Source: Fibrobacteres bacterium CG2_30_45_31
Lineage (GTDB): Bacteria; Fibrobacterota; Fibrobacteria; Fibrobacterales; Fibrobacteraceae
Length of the DNA: 30,229 nt
Direction: 5' to 3'
NCBI GenBank assembly: GCA_001873075.1
Contig: MNYL01000046.1
Coordinates: 1 to 30,229, forward strand
Shown here in pieces: positions 16,301-24,017 of this stretch. How positions within the stretch are numbered: the stretch's first letter is position 1; the number at the start of each line of letters is the position of its first letter. The position numbers and the translations under genes were made by a program. Below the pieces are notes generated by a model, which saw nothing but the letters and a program-made list of their open reading frames with translations, did not search any database and was not told where the DNA came from.

Positions 16301-17961
16301 ACTCGGACAAAGTTCAGGGAATAAACGTTTCCACAAAGGAAGGAATTCTATCTTGGTCGAATGCTCTTCTAGTTGCTCCAAGGCCTCTTCAGGTTTCAAC
16401 AGAAGGAGATGACAATTATGATCAACTTGCTGGCGAATTGGGGGGATGGACGCTCAATCAATGGAATGTTCCAGAAGAATTTGAAAGGACTAAGAACTTA
16501 AGTTCACCGAAAGGACCCCTGACTCGAATGCTTTGTTGGCTGCAGGATACCAGTGAAACGCGAGATTTGTATACGGGAAGCAAGGATCCTTTGAAATCCT
16601 ATCTGAGTCAGTTGGTGCAGGGTAGTGAAAGAAACATTGAGCGTGCACTGGATATTCGCCCGGACTGCGTTCCGGCGTGGAAAAACTACTGGTTTTCACA
16701 GGCTCTGGATGTCGCCGAGAAACGATTTATGGGCTCAGTCACAGGAAAAAGCCGAGATGAATGGTTGAAGCGACGTCTGCAATGGGCCGGTTTAACTCCC
16801 GCCCAGAAACGCGCCTATCTGCAGGCAGATCCCGAAGGAATGCGCTTAGCAGATTTTCAGACCCGCGAGCTTTATACGAATCATCCAAACTCTGCATCAG
16901 CTTGGATGGAACGCGGAATTTTTCTGAAGCTTGCAAACGAAAATGTACAGGCTAAAGAGGTCTTGGAAAATGCCGCCAAACTGGATCCGAAGAATTCCGA
17001 GATAAAAAACGAACTGGTCGGACTCGAAACATCCCCTCAGGCCATCTCGTCTCTCCTTGCACAATCGCTACCCATGCTACAGAATGACGATTCTGCGACA
17101 GTGGAACGCATCTGCAATTATGCAGAAAAATTTTTGCCAAACTGGGTGATGGCAAACGGTGCTCTTCATACCGGGGAAAAACTGGATGAAATTCTTGCTT
17201 TGCTCAGGCAGAAGGTTAAGAGTTCTATCTCTTTTGACGACCAATTGAAGATTCAAATATTGGCCGAGAAAATGACTTCATTATTCTTCTATTTACCCGA
17301 AGGGCCCAAGTTATCCAATACCTTTAACCAAGGACTTCTGGATTTATTTGATCATAGCTCTCTCTCGGTTGCTTCCGAAAGCAGAAGGGCTATTCAATCA
17401 ATGCTTGCCTTCAATATGTTGTTGCAGAACCGAACGACTGAAAGTCTGAAGATATATGATGAGATTCATGCAGAATATCCTCTTGAAAAAGCCATTCTCT
17501 CTACAGGACGGGCTTACGCTCTTAGTTTGCAGGGAAACAATGCTCAAGCTGTTGGAATGCTCCGTGCCATCGTTTCCAATGGCGGCGACTTCACAGCGAT
17601 ACTGGCGCAGTCTATTCTTACGGATTTTGCCATTTTTCATTATCGTGGAATTGAACTGCCTTGCGAAAAGGAATTAAGAGAAGAAATCCTGAAGATGGCG
17701 CAACCTTCCCTGTCAGGAGGTTTAAATGTGGTGCAAGTCATTCCTCGGGGGCAGTGCGCAAAAATTGGAATTAAAGTCGGAGATCGCCTCACTTGGTATG
17801 ATGGTTATCCTGTGACGGACTTGCAGCAATTCATCTATGCAAGGCAAATGGATAAATTTTGGGAAAAAACAAATTCCCGGGAAATGCGTATCCTGCGTAA
17901 CGGGGAAATTTTTAAATTTACTGTCAATCCAGGCCTTGTGGGCTTAGGTTTAACACAGTAA
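13366..17961 (+). CDS. TIR - transmembrane - WD40 - TPR - PDZ protein
   Basis: Protein of 1531 aa, the largest here, behind a GAGGATAT ribosome site. Residues 6-150 are a TIR domain (YDAFISYSRKD, LFRDQTDLG, then IDWEIREF with Glu102 as the candidate catalytic residue). A basic stretch (KERRRTMQR) precedes one membrane helix (204-223), predicting TIR inside and the rest outside. Residues about 270-1000 carry WD40-like repeats (FSPDGQSLL, FSHDGRRLA, FSPDGKRIL, FTPDGKYVITAGSD, GWDIASG). A TPR-like region follows (SASAWMERG, KLDPKNSE), then a C-terminal PDZ domain (VIPRGQCAKIGIKVGDRL, near 1450-1475). The order resembles a sensor receptor with a cytoplasmic NADase output. It starts 60 bp after the STAND gene and shares the PDZ-like ending with it, which suggests that they contact a common partner. 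Confidence 0.88.
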   Translation: MSEQNQYDAFISYSRKDIEVAAWFQKEMEKLRVPKALPYPAGMEPLPRKLRLFRDQTDLGVRSNSFFEGLSANLAKSRDLILLCSPHVLQNNSEGLNYIDWEIREFIRIHGVEYAKNHILPVIIYGKIQSGDSREACIPTALNDLGVDFRQRNLPVLGSPEISRVSKNDKEHVLLQCLSYLARVETNIVDNRFQKERRRTMQRWLLLAGAVILALSGLAIWALVEKDKTSETLSESYFQEASRLIDEHQAGLALAYLAASMDSKNNNAAYQRFSGLMKNRSWLVQLDTLASSPHSGIHIAWSNRQEKEAVFSLEDSAQGKGTLSIYQLDPSRPPVSISVKNFRTGIFSPDGQSLLTLHGVAPEQICKRWNVSTGEFSDSLLLSDGSVPVFLSSSASYALLLTSDQKTIRLVSMKDGSIRFEQTVTSGWEWNKFAFDEKEKILAFGVKRELNFQHLNEMSASEFAFQTIDIASGSILAQIHGAGILSDWVLSPDGVHLAYSYSTGRPDDWLLVNQDLSSGKPSWTLPLKACQRLLFNPDGIHLAADLGTFGVEIHNVYRDSESKIHIDLSSPVKNWTFSHDGRRLAITTEQASLCVFNVRDGSEAVERRLLNTDVYGIQFSKTNRILTVNTGNGEKSFALQVSPVGVQTIMSKWSPSVLMNVFVEKNSSAFAFILGSYSSGTILEMHGMVDSFPDSIRQLKLSETPNCGAFSPDGRFLVLGSGKKTDENGTGQLDVYKISEGTLWQPQKWEKWVSEKAPFAVTQISFSPDGKRILVNSNTLQKAAQKALVYDMQALAKPVFSLNHGGTVSQAAFTPDGKYVITAGSDRMLKGWDIASGNMLWKQELESFPSALAISSQGKIACGMRLLHANGRVQIFAENGKPEWSSRVLRNGVNQLDFNGKGSLLGVAFFNREALIFDVSSGRIRSQDLVQEGDITSMRFWSDSDQDILCIGGKTENNLGFVEYWDPATSKKIGDITRHSDKVQGINVSTKEGILSWSNALLVAPRPLQVSTEGDDNYDQLAGELGGWTLNQWNVPEEFERTKNLSSPKGPLTRMLCWLQDTSETRDLYTGSKDPLKSYLSQLVQGSERNIERALDIRPDCVPAWKNYWFSQALDVAEKRFMGSVTGKSRDEWLKRRLQWAGLTPAQKRAYLQADPEGMRLADFQTRELYTNHPNSASAWMERGIFLKLANENVQAKEVLENAAKLDPKNSEIKNELVGLETSPQAISSLLAQSLPMLQNDDSATVERICNYAEKFLPNWVMANGALHTGEKLDEILALLRQKVKSSISFDDQLKIQILAEKMTSLFFYLPEGPKLSNTFNQGLLDLFDHSSLSVASESRRAIQSMLAFNMLLQNRTTESLKIYDEIHAEYPLEKAILSTGRAYALSLQGNNAQAVGMLRAIVSNGGDFTAILAQSILTDFAIFHYRGIELPCEKELREEILKMAQPSLSGGLNVVQVIPRGQCAKIGIKVGDRLTWYDGYPVTDLQQFIYARQMDKFWEKTNSREMRILRNGEIFKFTVNPGLVGLGLTQ

Positions 17962-17970
17962 AGTAAAAAG

Positions 17971-18363
17971 AAAAGCTCGTGTCTCATAGAAAGAGTGATA
18001 TGAAAAAGGCACTTCCCAAAGCAAAACTGGAGAAAGCCTGTTTCTTACGCGCTCAAAAGGTGGGATGAACTCTGCCTCTATTGCAAGGATGGCGAACTTC
18101 AGATTGACAACAGCATCGTGGAAAGAAGCATCCGTCCTGTTGCTGTGGGGCGCAAGAACTGGTTTTTCGCAGAAAGCGAGGATGGTGCGGACTGGGCTGC
18201 CGCATTTTATTCTCTTATTGAGACCTGCAAACTAGACAAAGTCAACCCCGCTGAATATTTGAGCAAAGTATTCATATATCTCCCAGACTATGAAGACGAG
18301 GACATGGCTGGATGGGCCACTTTGCTCCCTGATGCCTATACCATGAAACTCGGAATAGAGTAA
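17971..18363 (+). pseudogene. IS66-family transposase C-terminal remnant, frameshifted
   Basis: The segment VERSIRPVAVGRKNWFFAES followed by YSLIETCKLDKVNPAEYL is diagnostic of the C-terminus of IS66-family TnpC transposases. Upstream, ALKRWDELCLYCKDGELQID is in the same frame, but LPKAKLEKA lies in another frame. One extra T near 18039 explains the switch. The catalytic core, start and inverted repeats are absent. The remnant separates the TIR-WD40 gene from the second TIR cluster and probably records how the two were joined. Confidence 0.85.
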
Positions 18364-18798
18364 TCTCTGAAATGAAAAAGGATTGCCGAGGGGTTGCTCT
18401 TTTTTAGGCTACATGTAGATCATCGAACGAGTATGGTTCATCAACAAAGACTGAGTACATTTTTCATATTTACGCGTAAAAAGTCAGGAAGTTCACATGT
18501 AACAACAATTGCACGTATTTCCAGCCTCAGCGGGGCAGAAATTCTCGCCTTATTAAGGCCCTATCCAGAGTCATGTCAGCCCATTCAGGCGTCGTCATCG
18601 CCGATGCCGGAGTTTCTGTCTCCAGGCGCATAAATGAAAGGAGCTCTATGGACATTGAGATCTACAACTGATAAAAGAAAACTGGATGACGCCCCTAAAA
18701 AAGAGTTATACTACCATGTAGATAAAAAATTAACTGGTTTCCTTAAAGCTATATTAAAAAATCAAGTTTCTTGTGAGCACATTGGGAGAGAGTGTGTT
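18364..18798 (+). other. Region between IS66 remnant and TIR-Cys4 gene
   Basis: No convincing intact gene. One plus-strand frame ending at 18672 has a protein-like stretch (LIKALSRVMSAHSGVVIADA) but no clear start. At its end, AAAGGAG precedes ATGGACATTGAG, which closes after seven codons (MDIEIYN). This could be the original start of a frameshifted gene or a tiny leader peptide. A palindrome, CTACATGTAG, lies at 18409-18418. The frame of the downstream TIR gene is open from 18634, but no ribosome site supports that start. Confidence 0.4.
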
Positions 18799-20181
18799 AT
18801 GAAAAAAATCATTTTATTGACATCAGACGGTCCGCAGGGCCACGATCTGGCAAAGCAGCTGGCGATATTGGCTCATCAGCAACAATTTGAGCTCACGCCC
18901 ATTTTCGGTTTTACGCTGACTGATTTCTTTTCGGGATTCATGAAGAAACGATTACAGATCATCGACATTTCCATGGACGAAGATCCGCTAGTCTATGACA
19001 AGGTTCATCCCATCCATACGCCCAATCATTTGTATGTCAGCAGGACCCACACTCCACTGAATTTCCGTCCCATGGTCATTCCCATCCGGCATGGAGAAGA
19101 ACTGATCAACGCCTTCCCGGAATTCGGAGAAAAGAATTCCAATGATGAGCTCAGCTTCTGGCTAGACCGGAAGCTTCCTGAATTCGTTCACCAAAGGCAG
19201 TCTTTTGTACCAATTATTGGACGTTTTCTGGACATGAAAAGAATTTCTGAAGAAAGAAAAAATGAGATTCGCAAGGAGGGCTCCATTTTTCTCAGCTATC
19301 GCAGTTCCGAAAATCAAAGCATCGCGACGTTGGCAAGTCAGATTGAATCAAAATATGGAAAGCGATGCCGATTTTTCGCACCCGGGGTCATCTCGCATGA
19401 GGCCATGAGCCGGATGCGTCGCTGGAATCTGCTTTCTCTTCTCGATCGGTATATACTGTCCGCAGACCAGATATGGATCTGTCTGAGCGAGGACTATTTC
19501 TATTCGTGGTGGACGTTCGGTGAATTCCTCATGGCTGTACATCGGCAGACAGCAAACGCCATCGGTCATAAACCTCTTCTCAAGAAATACCGGAACGGAG
19601 CTCTAGAAGAATGGCAGGAAACAGAATGGCCAGAGATCACGGAAGCGGAACACAGGCGTATCTCCAGATATTTTGCCTTCTGCGATAGTTTCCAGATGGG
19701 GCCGGAGGCCTTTATCTCCCACGAAGACATCCAGAACCTGAAGCTTAAATTTGCGGAAGGCTACTATCGTGATGATGTCTGGAAAAAAGACTTCTGGCTT
19801 AATCCCATAGTGGAATGCCCTGTATGCCGGAAACGTTCAGGCCCTTACAACAAAAGACCTATAGAAGAATTTCTCTGGCACGGTCAACAAAAGGAAGAGA
19901 ATCCCGCCCAACAAGGAATCGTCTACCGTGGCAACGGCATCATGGAGATCGACTATGCAGCCATGCCATCATTTCTGGATCAGGGAATCACTTGCCGGTG
20001 TGGTCATACTATCACACTGAAGAAAGGCCCCATGCAATACCTCCACGTTTTTCTTCCGCCCAAAAGTCAAGTTCCTTTTTCCGCAGCTCGGGAACTGGCC
20101 CGTAAATGGGAATTCCCGGAAGCATCGGTCATTGGAAACAATCTGATCGCGATACAGAGTTTTTTAATAAATGAAGACTAA
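18799..20181 (+). CDS. TIR-domain protein with C-terminal Cys4 zinc-ribbon motif
   Basis: I start this 460-aa protein at ATG 18799 because GGGAGAGAG lies six bases upstream and MKKIILLTSDGPQG is a natural Rossmann-like N-terminus; the frame is open further up to 18634. Residues 1-150 are an uncharacterised alpha/beta region. Residues about 162-260 are a divergent TIR domain (SIFLSYRSSENQS, FFAPGVIS, IWICLSEDYFYSWWTFGEF), with Glu242 as the candidate catalytic residue. A CPVC pair (Cys340, Cys343) and a CRCG pair (Cys399, Cys401) look like a split zinc ribbon, possibly a binding site for nucleic acid or a protein. It is first in a plus-strand run with the ThsB-like gene (28 bp apart) and the TIR-SLOG gene. 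No close family name is known to me. Confidence 0.75.
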   Translation: MKKIILLTSDGPQGHDLAKQLAILAHQQQFELTPIFGFTLTDFFSGFMKKRLQIIDISMDEDPLVYDKVHPIHTPNHLYVSRTHTPLNFRPMVIPIRHGEELINAFPEFGEKNSNDELSFWLDRKLPEFVHQRQSFVPIIGRFLDMKRISEERKNEIRKEGSIFLSYRSSENQSIATLASQIESKYGKRCRFFAPGVISHEAMSRMRRWNLLSLLDRYILSADQIWICLSEDYFYSWWTFGEFLMAVHRQTANAIGHKPLLKKYRNGALEEWQETEWPEITEAEHRRISRYFAFCDSFQMGPEAFISHEDIQNLKLKFAEGYYRDDVWKKDFWLNPIVECPVCRKRSGPYNKRPIEEFLWHGQQKEENPAQQGIVYRGNGIMEIDYAAMPSFLDQGITCRCGHTITLKKGPMQYLHVFLPPKSQVPFSAARELARKWEFPEASVIGNNLIAIQSFLINED

Positions 20182-20209
20182 CCGTAGATTTTTTAACAGG
20201 AGATAGAAG

Positions 20210-20827
20210 ATGAACCTTTATTATAATAACAATGATAAAACGCCAAAACACAAGACATTCCTGAGTTTTCACCATAAGGACGAAGGCTATAGGGACAGGT
20301 TTGAACAAGAATATTCCGAGGACAGGGGCGATTATGTTTCTAGATCAGTAAAAGACGGAGACATTGATCCTACTTGGCCAACAGAAAGAATCCGGCAAAA
20401 AATCAGGGATGAATTCATTAGCGACGCTACTGTAACCCTTGTGCTGATCAGTCCAGATACTTGGAAACGCAAGCATGTGGACTGGGAAATCAGTTCCAGT
20501 ATCCGTGACACAAAAAATAATCCAAGGAATGGTCTGCTGGGAATTCTGCTTCCAAATTATCAATATACAATGGATGGATGCAGTTATGCGGATATAAAGC
20601 GCACAGAGTCCGGCCGTCTTTATAATCCATTCACAATTCCGCCACGCTTGTTTGAAAACGTCCAATGCGGTTATGCCAAAATCTATTCCTGGCCCGCAAC
20701 GTACAACGACGTGAAAAAATGGATTCATGACGCCTATCTGGGAAAAGAAATAAAAAATCCAAGCAATGCATATCCGCTGTTTTCCAAGAACCGGAATGAC
20801 GATCAAAGATACTGGCAAAAGGAATAG
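20210..20827 (+). CDS. ThsB-like TIR protein (Thoeris type)
   Basis: Small 205-aa protein with a TIR-like domain of the ThsB/MTH538 type: HKTFLSFHHKDEGYRDRFE at the N-terminus, IRDEFISDATVTLVLIS, then KHVDWEISSSI with Glu93 as the candidate catalytic residue. In Thoeris, ThsB senses infection and makes a cyclic-ADP-ribose isomer that activates ThsA. It has a GGAG ribosome site and lies 28 bp from both neighbours, so it is co-transcribed with the TIR-Cys4 and TIR-SLOG genes. No canonical SIR2-SLOG ThsA is present in the window. The downstream SLOG protein could be the receptor for its product. Confidence 0.85.
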   Translation: MNLYYNNNDKTPKHKTFLSFHHKDEGYRDRFEQEYSEDRGDYVSRSVKDGDIDPTWPTERIRQKIRDEFISDATVTLVLISPDTWKRKHVDWEISSSIRDTKNNPRNGLLGILLPNYQYTMDGCSYADIKRTESGRLYNPFTIPPRLFENVQCGYAKIYSWPATYNDVKKWIHDAYLGKEIKNPSNAYPLFSKNRNDDQRYWQKE

Positions 20828-20855
20828 ACAACCCACAGCACAGAGGATACAGAAA

Positions 20856-22856
20856 ATGACTGAATTTCGACAGCCGTTATCCATACATTTCGTATGGCAT
20901 CCGGGCGACAGCGAACAACTAGAGAACATAATTGACTTCTGCAGCAAGTCCCTGAAAAGGGACCCAGAAAAGCCCTTTTCCCGTTCCATCAGCATTCCCT
21001 TGTTCTTTCTGACCTCCGAAGGCAAAAATCCTCCAGAAATGTGTCTTTACAAAGCCGAAAAGACAATCGTCTTTGTCTTCATAAGCAAGCGTATCGTCGC
21101 CGACGATGCCTGGACAGAATTCATTGAAAAACTGAAAGGAAAATGCGATGCCATCGTCCCCATTGCCCTGGATTCCACAGCATTCAACATAGACAATTCA
21201 CTGAACTCATACAATTTCATCCGGGCATATGAATATGAAGCGGCTTTCTATCGGGAAAGAATCCTGATTGCCGTCGCTCATGAGATATACCGTCTGGCCC
21301 TGAACGAATCCCTGAAAGAAATGAACTTGGGAAAAGATTCCGCAGTCCGCATTTTTCTGAGCCATGCAAAAGATGCCGGACCAGGGATTTCGATCGCGGA
21401 AACACTAAAAAACTTTCTGGATCAGTCCGTAATGCGGAATTTTTTTGATGCATTCGACATTGCACCAGGGTACTGTTTCGATGCAGAAATCGAAGCCCAC
21501 ATCAAAGAATCAACATTAGTGGCGATCCACTCAGATCCTTATTCAAGCAGATACTGGTGCCAACGGGAAATAGGATGCGCCAAAGCAGCCGACAGGCCCA
21601 TGATCGCCGTCGATGCTCTGAATGAATATGAAGACAGAAGATTTCCGCTGGCGGCCAATATTCCAGGAATCCGCGTGCGTTGTGAAAAAGAAGAAAAAAT
21701 TTCAGAGTCCGATGTTCTTCGGATCATGATTTGTGCGCTGCTGGAAACGATAAGATTCTTTTATTCCAGAAGGCTGCTGTCCGCTTATCAGGAATCAGGC
21801 TGGATTCCCAAGGGCGCTATCCTCCTGCAGCGTCCTCCTGAACTTGCCGATGTCCAAAAATACAGCGGAGGCTTTCCACAGACAAAAGAAATATATTATC
21901 CAGAACCGACAATTTTTCAGGAAGAAGCCGATGCCTTCAAAAAAATAGGATTTACCGTTCTGACACCTCTCTCAGCACATCGCAGATGCAAGCCACTGAA
22001 GATAGGCCTATCCTTTTCGGAACCAGACAAAAATTCTTTGACAACGATTGCGCAAAGAGCAATCCACCTCCAGCAGCTTTCACAGGATCTTGCGAGAAAC
22101 CTAATCACAGGAAACAACCGATTGATCTATGGTGGCGATTTGAGACCCAAGGGCTTTACTGAATGCATTTATTTTGAAGCTTTGGCAACGCAGACACGGC
22201 TGCGTTCAAATGAGCAATACCTGACAAACTATCTTGCTTGGCCGTTGTACCTGAATCCGCAGGAACCCCTTGTCGACTGGAAAGCTCGTTTCAGGGACAT
22301 CGCCGTTACAAAAACCGTGAAATATCCTGACGATGTGGATGCTCTTATCTTCGATAAAGAGCATTTTCTTCCACCTGTGACCAAAGAAAACTGGTATGTC
22401 TGGAGCCGTTGCCTGACACAGATGCGCAACGAAATGATAAAAAACTGCGATCTGCGAATTTGTGCAGGCGGACGGCTCACGGAATACAAAGGAAAGATGC
22501 CCGGAGTCCTGGAAGAAATTTTCATCGCTTTTAAAGAAAAAAAGCCACTATTCCTTCTCGGTGGATTCGGGGGAGTAACAGAAAGCTTCTGCCAGTATAT
22601 GGAAATAGGGAAGGCTCCAGACAATATCAAAAAAGAATGGCAAATTGGGCACAATCTTGGATACAGGGAACTTCTGGATTTCGCAGACCAGTTTGGCATG
22701 CATTATGCAGATACCTATAATCTTCCCAAATTGAATTTCGATATGCTGAACAACGGATTGGATGAGAATGACAACAAAAAATTGTTTCACACGACATTCA
22801 CTGATGAAATTATTTTCTTGATTCAGAAGGGAATAGAGAACAAATTTTCTCATTGA
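20856..22856 (+). CDS. TIR-like / TIR / SLOG three-domain protein
   Basis: I start at ATG 20856, behind AGAGGA, giving 666 aa; the open frame extends to 20766 inside the upstream gene without a ribosome site. Residues 1-150 are a TIR-like region without a clear catalytic motif. Residues about 164-300 are a TIR domain (VRIFLSHAKDAGPG, FFDAFDIAPG, YWCQREIG with Glu238). Residues about 380-600 match the SLOG/LOG-like fold: LKIGLSFSEPD, IYGGDLRPKGF, CDLRICAGGRL, MPGVLEEIFIAF, FLLGGFGGVTE. SLOG domains bind NAD-derived or related nucleotides; in ThsA the domain binds cyclic ADP-ribose isomers. A TIR and a SLOG in one chain suggests product sensing or self-regulation. No hydrophobic segment is seen. 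It is last in the plus-strand run and converges with the Nmad2 gene 50 bp away. Confidence 0.85.
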   Translation: MTEFRQPLSIHFVWHPGDSEQLENIIDFCSKSLKRDPEKPFSRSISIPLFFLTSEGKNPPEMCLYKAEKTIVFVFISKRIVADDAWTEFIEKLKGKCDAIVPIALDSTAFNIDNSLNSYNFIRAYEYEAAFYRERILIAVAHEIYRLALNESLKEMNLGKDSAVRIFLSHAKDAGPGISIAETLKNFLDQSVMRNFFDAFDIAPGYCFDAEIEAHIKESTLVAIHSDPYSSRYWCQREIGCAKAADRPMIAVDALNEYEDRRFPLAANIPGIRVRCEKEEKISESDVLRIMICALLETIRFFYSRRLLSAYQESGWIPKGAILLQRPPELADVQKYSGGFPQTKEIYYPEPTIFQEEADAFKKIGFTVLTPLSAHRRCKPLKIGLSFSEPDKNSLTTIAQRAIHLQQLSQDLARNLITGNNRLIYGGDLRPKGFTECIYFEALATQTRLRSNEQYLTNYLAWPLYLNPQEPLVDWKARFRDIAVTKTVKYPDDVDALIFDKEHFLPPVTKENWYVWSRCLTQMRNEMIKNCDLRICAGGRLTEYKGKMPGVLEEIFIAFKEKKPLFLLGGFGGVTESFCQYMEIGKAPDNIKKEWQIGHNLGYRELLDFADQFGMHYADTYNLPKLNFDMLNNGLDENDNKKLFHTTFTDEIIFLIQKGIENKFSH

Positions 22857-22906
22857 ATAAAAATCGTTGAATAATAATTTGGAGCTCTTAGGAATAAAAC
22901 CGTTCA

Positions 22907-23530
22907 TTACTTCCCATTATAACGTTCAAAATCTCTCTGAAATTTGAAGGGGGCTCCAATATATCCTAGACTCCCCATAGATTCTAACCAAGTAACAAAA
23001 TTTAAAATCAAAGCATCATTTTGTACCTTTTTCTGCCCAATTCCCTTATGTATAAATACTTGATATTTTGAAGGCACTCGAACCGCATCTTTGCCCCAAT
23101 ACCAATATTTCTGTGAAATCAGCACATACTTGCTCCGCAAATCTCGAGTATAATTATCTTTATTTACGAGCCCGTTCTGCAAACTGTGGTGTGAATCTTC
23201 TTGAATAAAAAATTTTGTCCTTTCATCAGTATGATATATGTTGTCACCATATCTCTGCTTTTTACTGCCATTCATTACAGGTCTTTTATAAAAAAAGCGC
23301 GAATCATTCCAATATTGATCAAACGTCAATTTTCCCTGCACCTGCATTGCATAAACAAGTCGTCCCTTCATTGAGCCACCCTTGGCGGCGGAACCAAAGC
23401 CCAAAATCCAATCACCCGAATTAGCATGCTCTCTAATAAATGGCTTACAGGTAGCCAACGTACAATAGGGAGGAAACGGATTAGGTGCAAACCCATAATC
23501 CCTTGTGATGATATAGCTGAAAAGGACCAT
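22907..23530 (-). CDS. Nmad2-like nucleotide-modification-associated protein
   Basis: The frame is open to 23638, but the conserved domain starts at MVLFSYIITRDYGFAPNPF, so I place the start at 23530 behind a short AGG site, giving 207 aa. Landmarks of the family are TLATCKPFIR, SGDWILGFGS, GRLVYAMQV, FDQYWND, KKQRYGDNIY, EDSHHS and YVLISQKYWYWG. Nmad2 was defined by association with DNA base-modification systems; its biochemical role is not established, but a nucleotide- or modified-base-binding role is commonly inferred. It is the last gene of the minus-strand operon, 19 bp after the ThsB-like gene. Confidence 0.8.
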   Translation of the reverse strand: MVLFSYIITRDYGFAPNPFPPYCTLATCKPFIREHANSGDWILGFGSAAKGGSMKGRLVYAMQVQGKLTFDQYWNDSRFFYKRPVMNGSKKQRYGDNIYHTDERTKFFIQEDSHHSLQNGLVNKDNYTRDLRSKYVLISQKYWYWGKDAVRVPSKYQVFIHKGIGQKKVQNDALILNFVTWLESMGSLGYIGAPFKFQRDFERYNGK

Positions 23531-23549
23531 TCTAAGCCTGCAAAAAAAA

Positions 23550-24017
23550 CTAACATGTTTCTCTTGGCGAAGCAACGGAGGGACGTGCATTCCCTGTACT
23601 GTCCTGCCAAATATTTGCTCCTTCAATAGCGGATGCAATTGAGTCTAAATTCCATGCCACCAAAGCATCACCGTAATCATTTAGCGCGTTAGGGACGTCG
23701 GAGTCAGTTGCTCCTCGTAAATAAACACCTATTATGCGTTTCGTTCCACTCTTGGCAGCATATTCAAGCTCCCAATTAACCCAATCCCGCTTCGCTGTTT
23801 TAGGGCTTATAAGGACCACAATTTTTCCAGCCCATTCTATCTGCCTTCGAAGAAGCGATTTTATGTAGTCTTCATTATTGGCATTGTTCGGCTCGCTTTC
23901 TACAATAGAGCTGTCGCGTATATCATAGTCTTGTCTTGATAGCAATTCTTTGAATTTTGGAATAGCATCCTCATCGCCTCCATAATGGGAAATAAATAGA
24001 TTAATTTTCTGACTCAT
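23550..24017 (-). CDS. ThsB-like TIR protein in the nucleotide-modification operon
   Basis: Small protein of 155 aa: INLFISHYGGDEDAIPKFKELL, IEWAGKIVVLISPKTAKRDWVNWELEY, with Glu83 in the NWELEY box as the candidate NADase residue. It is a TIR-like domain of the ThsB/MTH538 kind, compact with no added domain. The start overlaps the ThyA stop by 4 nt, a sign of translational coupling. The last about 15 residues (GNARPSVASPRETC) look unstructured. It shares family but little sequence with the plus-strand ThsB-like protein at 20210-20827, so the two are not recent duplicates. Confidence 0.85.
   Translation of the reverse strand: MSQKINLFISHYGGDEDAIPKFKELLSRQDYDIRDSSIVESEPNNANNEDYIKSLLRRQIEWAGKIVVLISPKTAKRDWVNWELEYAAKSGTKRIIGVYLRGATDSDVPNALNDYGDALVAWNLDSIASAIEGANIWQDSTGNARPSVASPRETC

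Noticed and set aside
18634..18798. 55-codon upstream extension of the TIR-Cys4 gene
   Set aside because: No ribosome site before 18634, while ATG 18799 has one and begins a natural domain N-terminus. I kept the possibility open in the feature text.
20766..20855. Upstream extension of the TIR-SLOG frame
   Set aside because: It overlaps the end of the ThsB-like gene and lacks a ribosome site; ATG 20856 is better placed.
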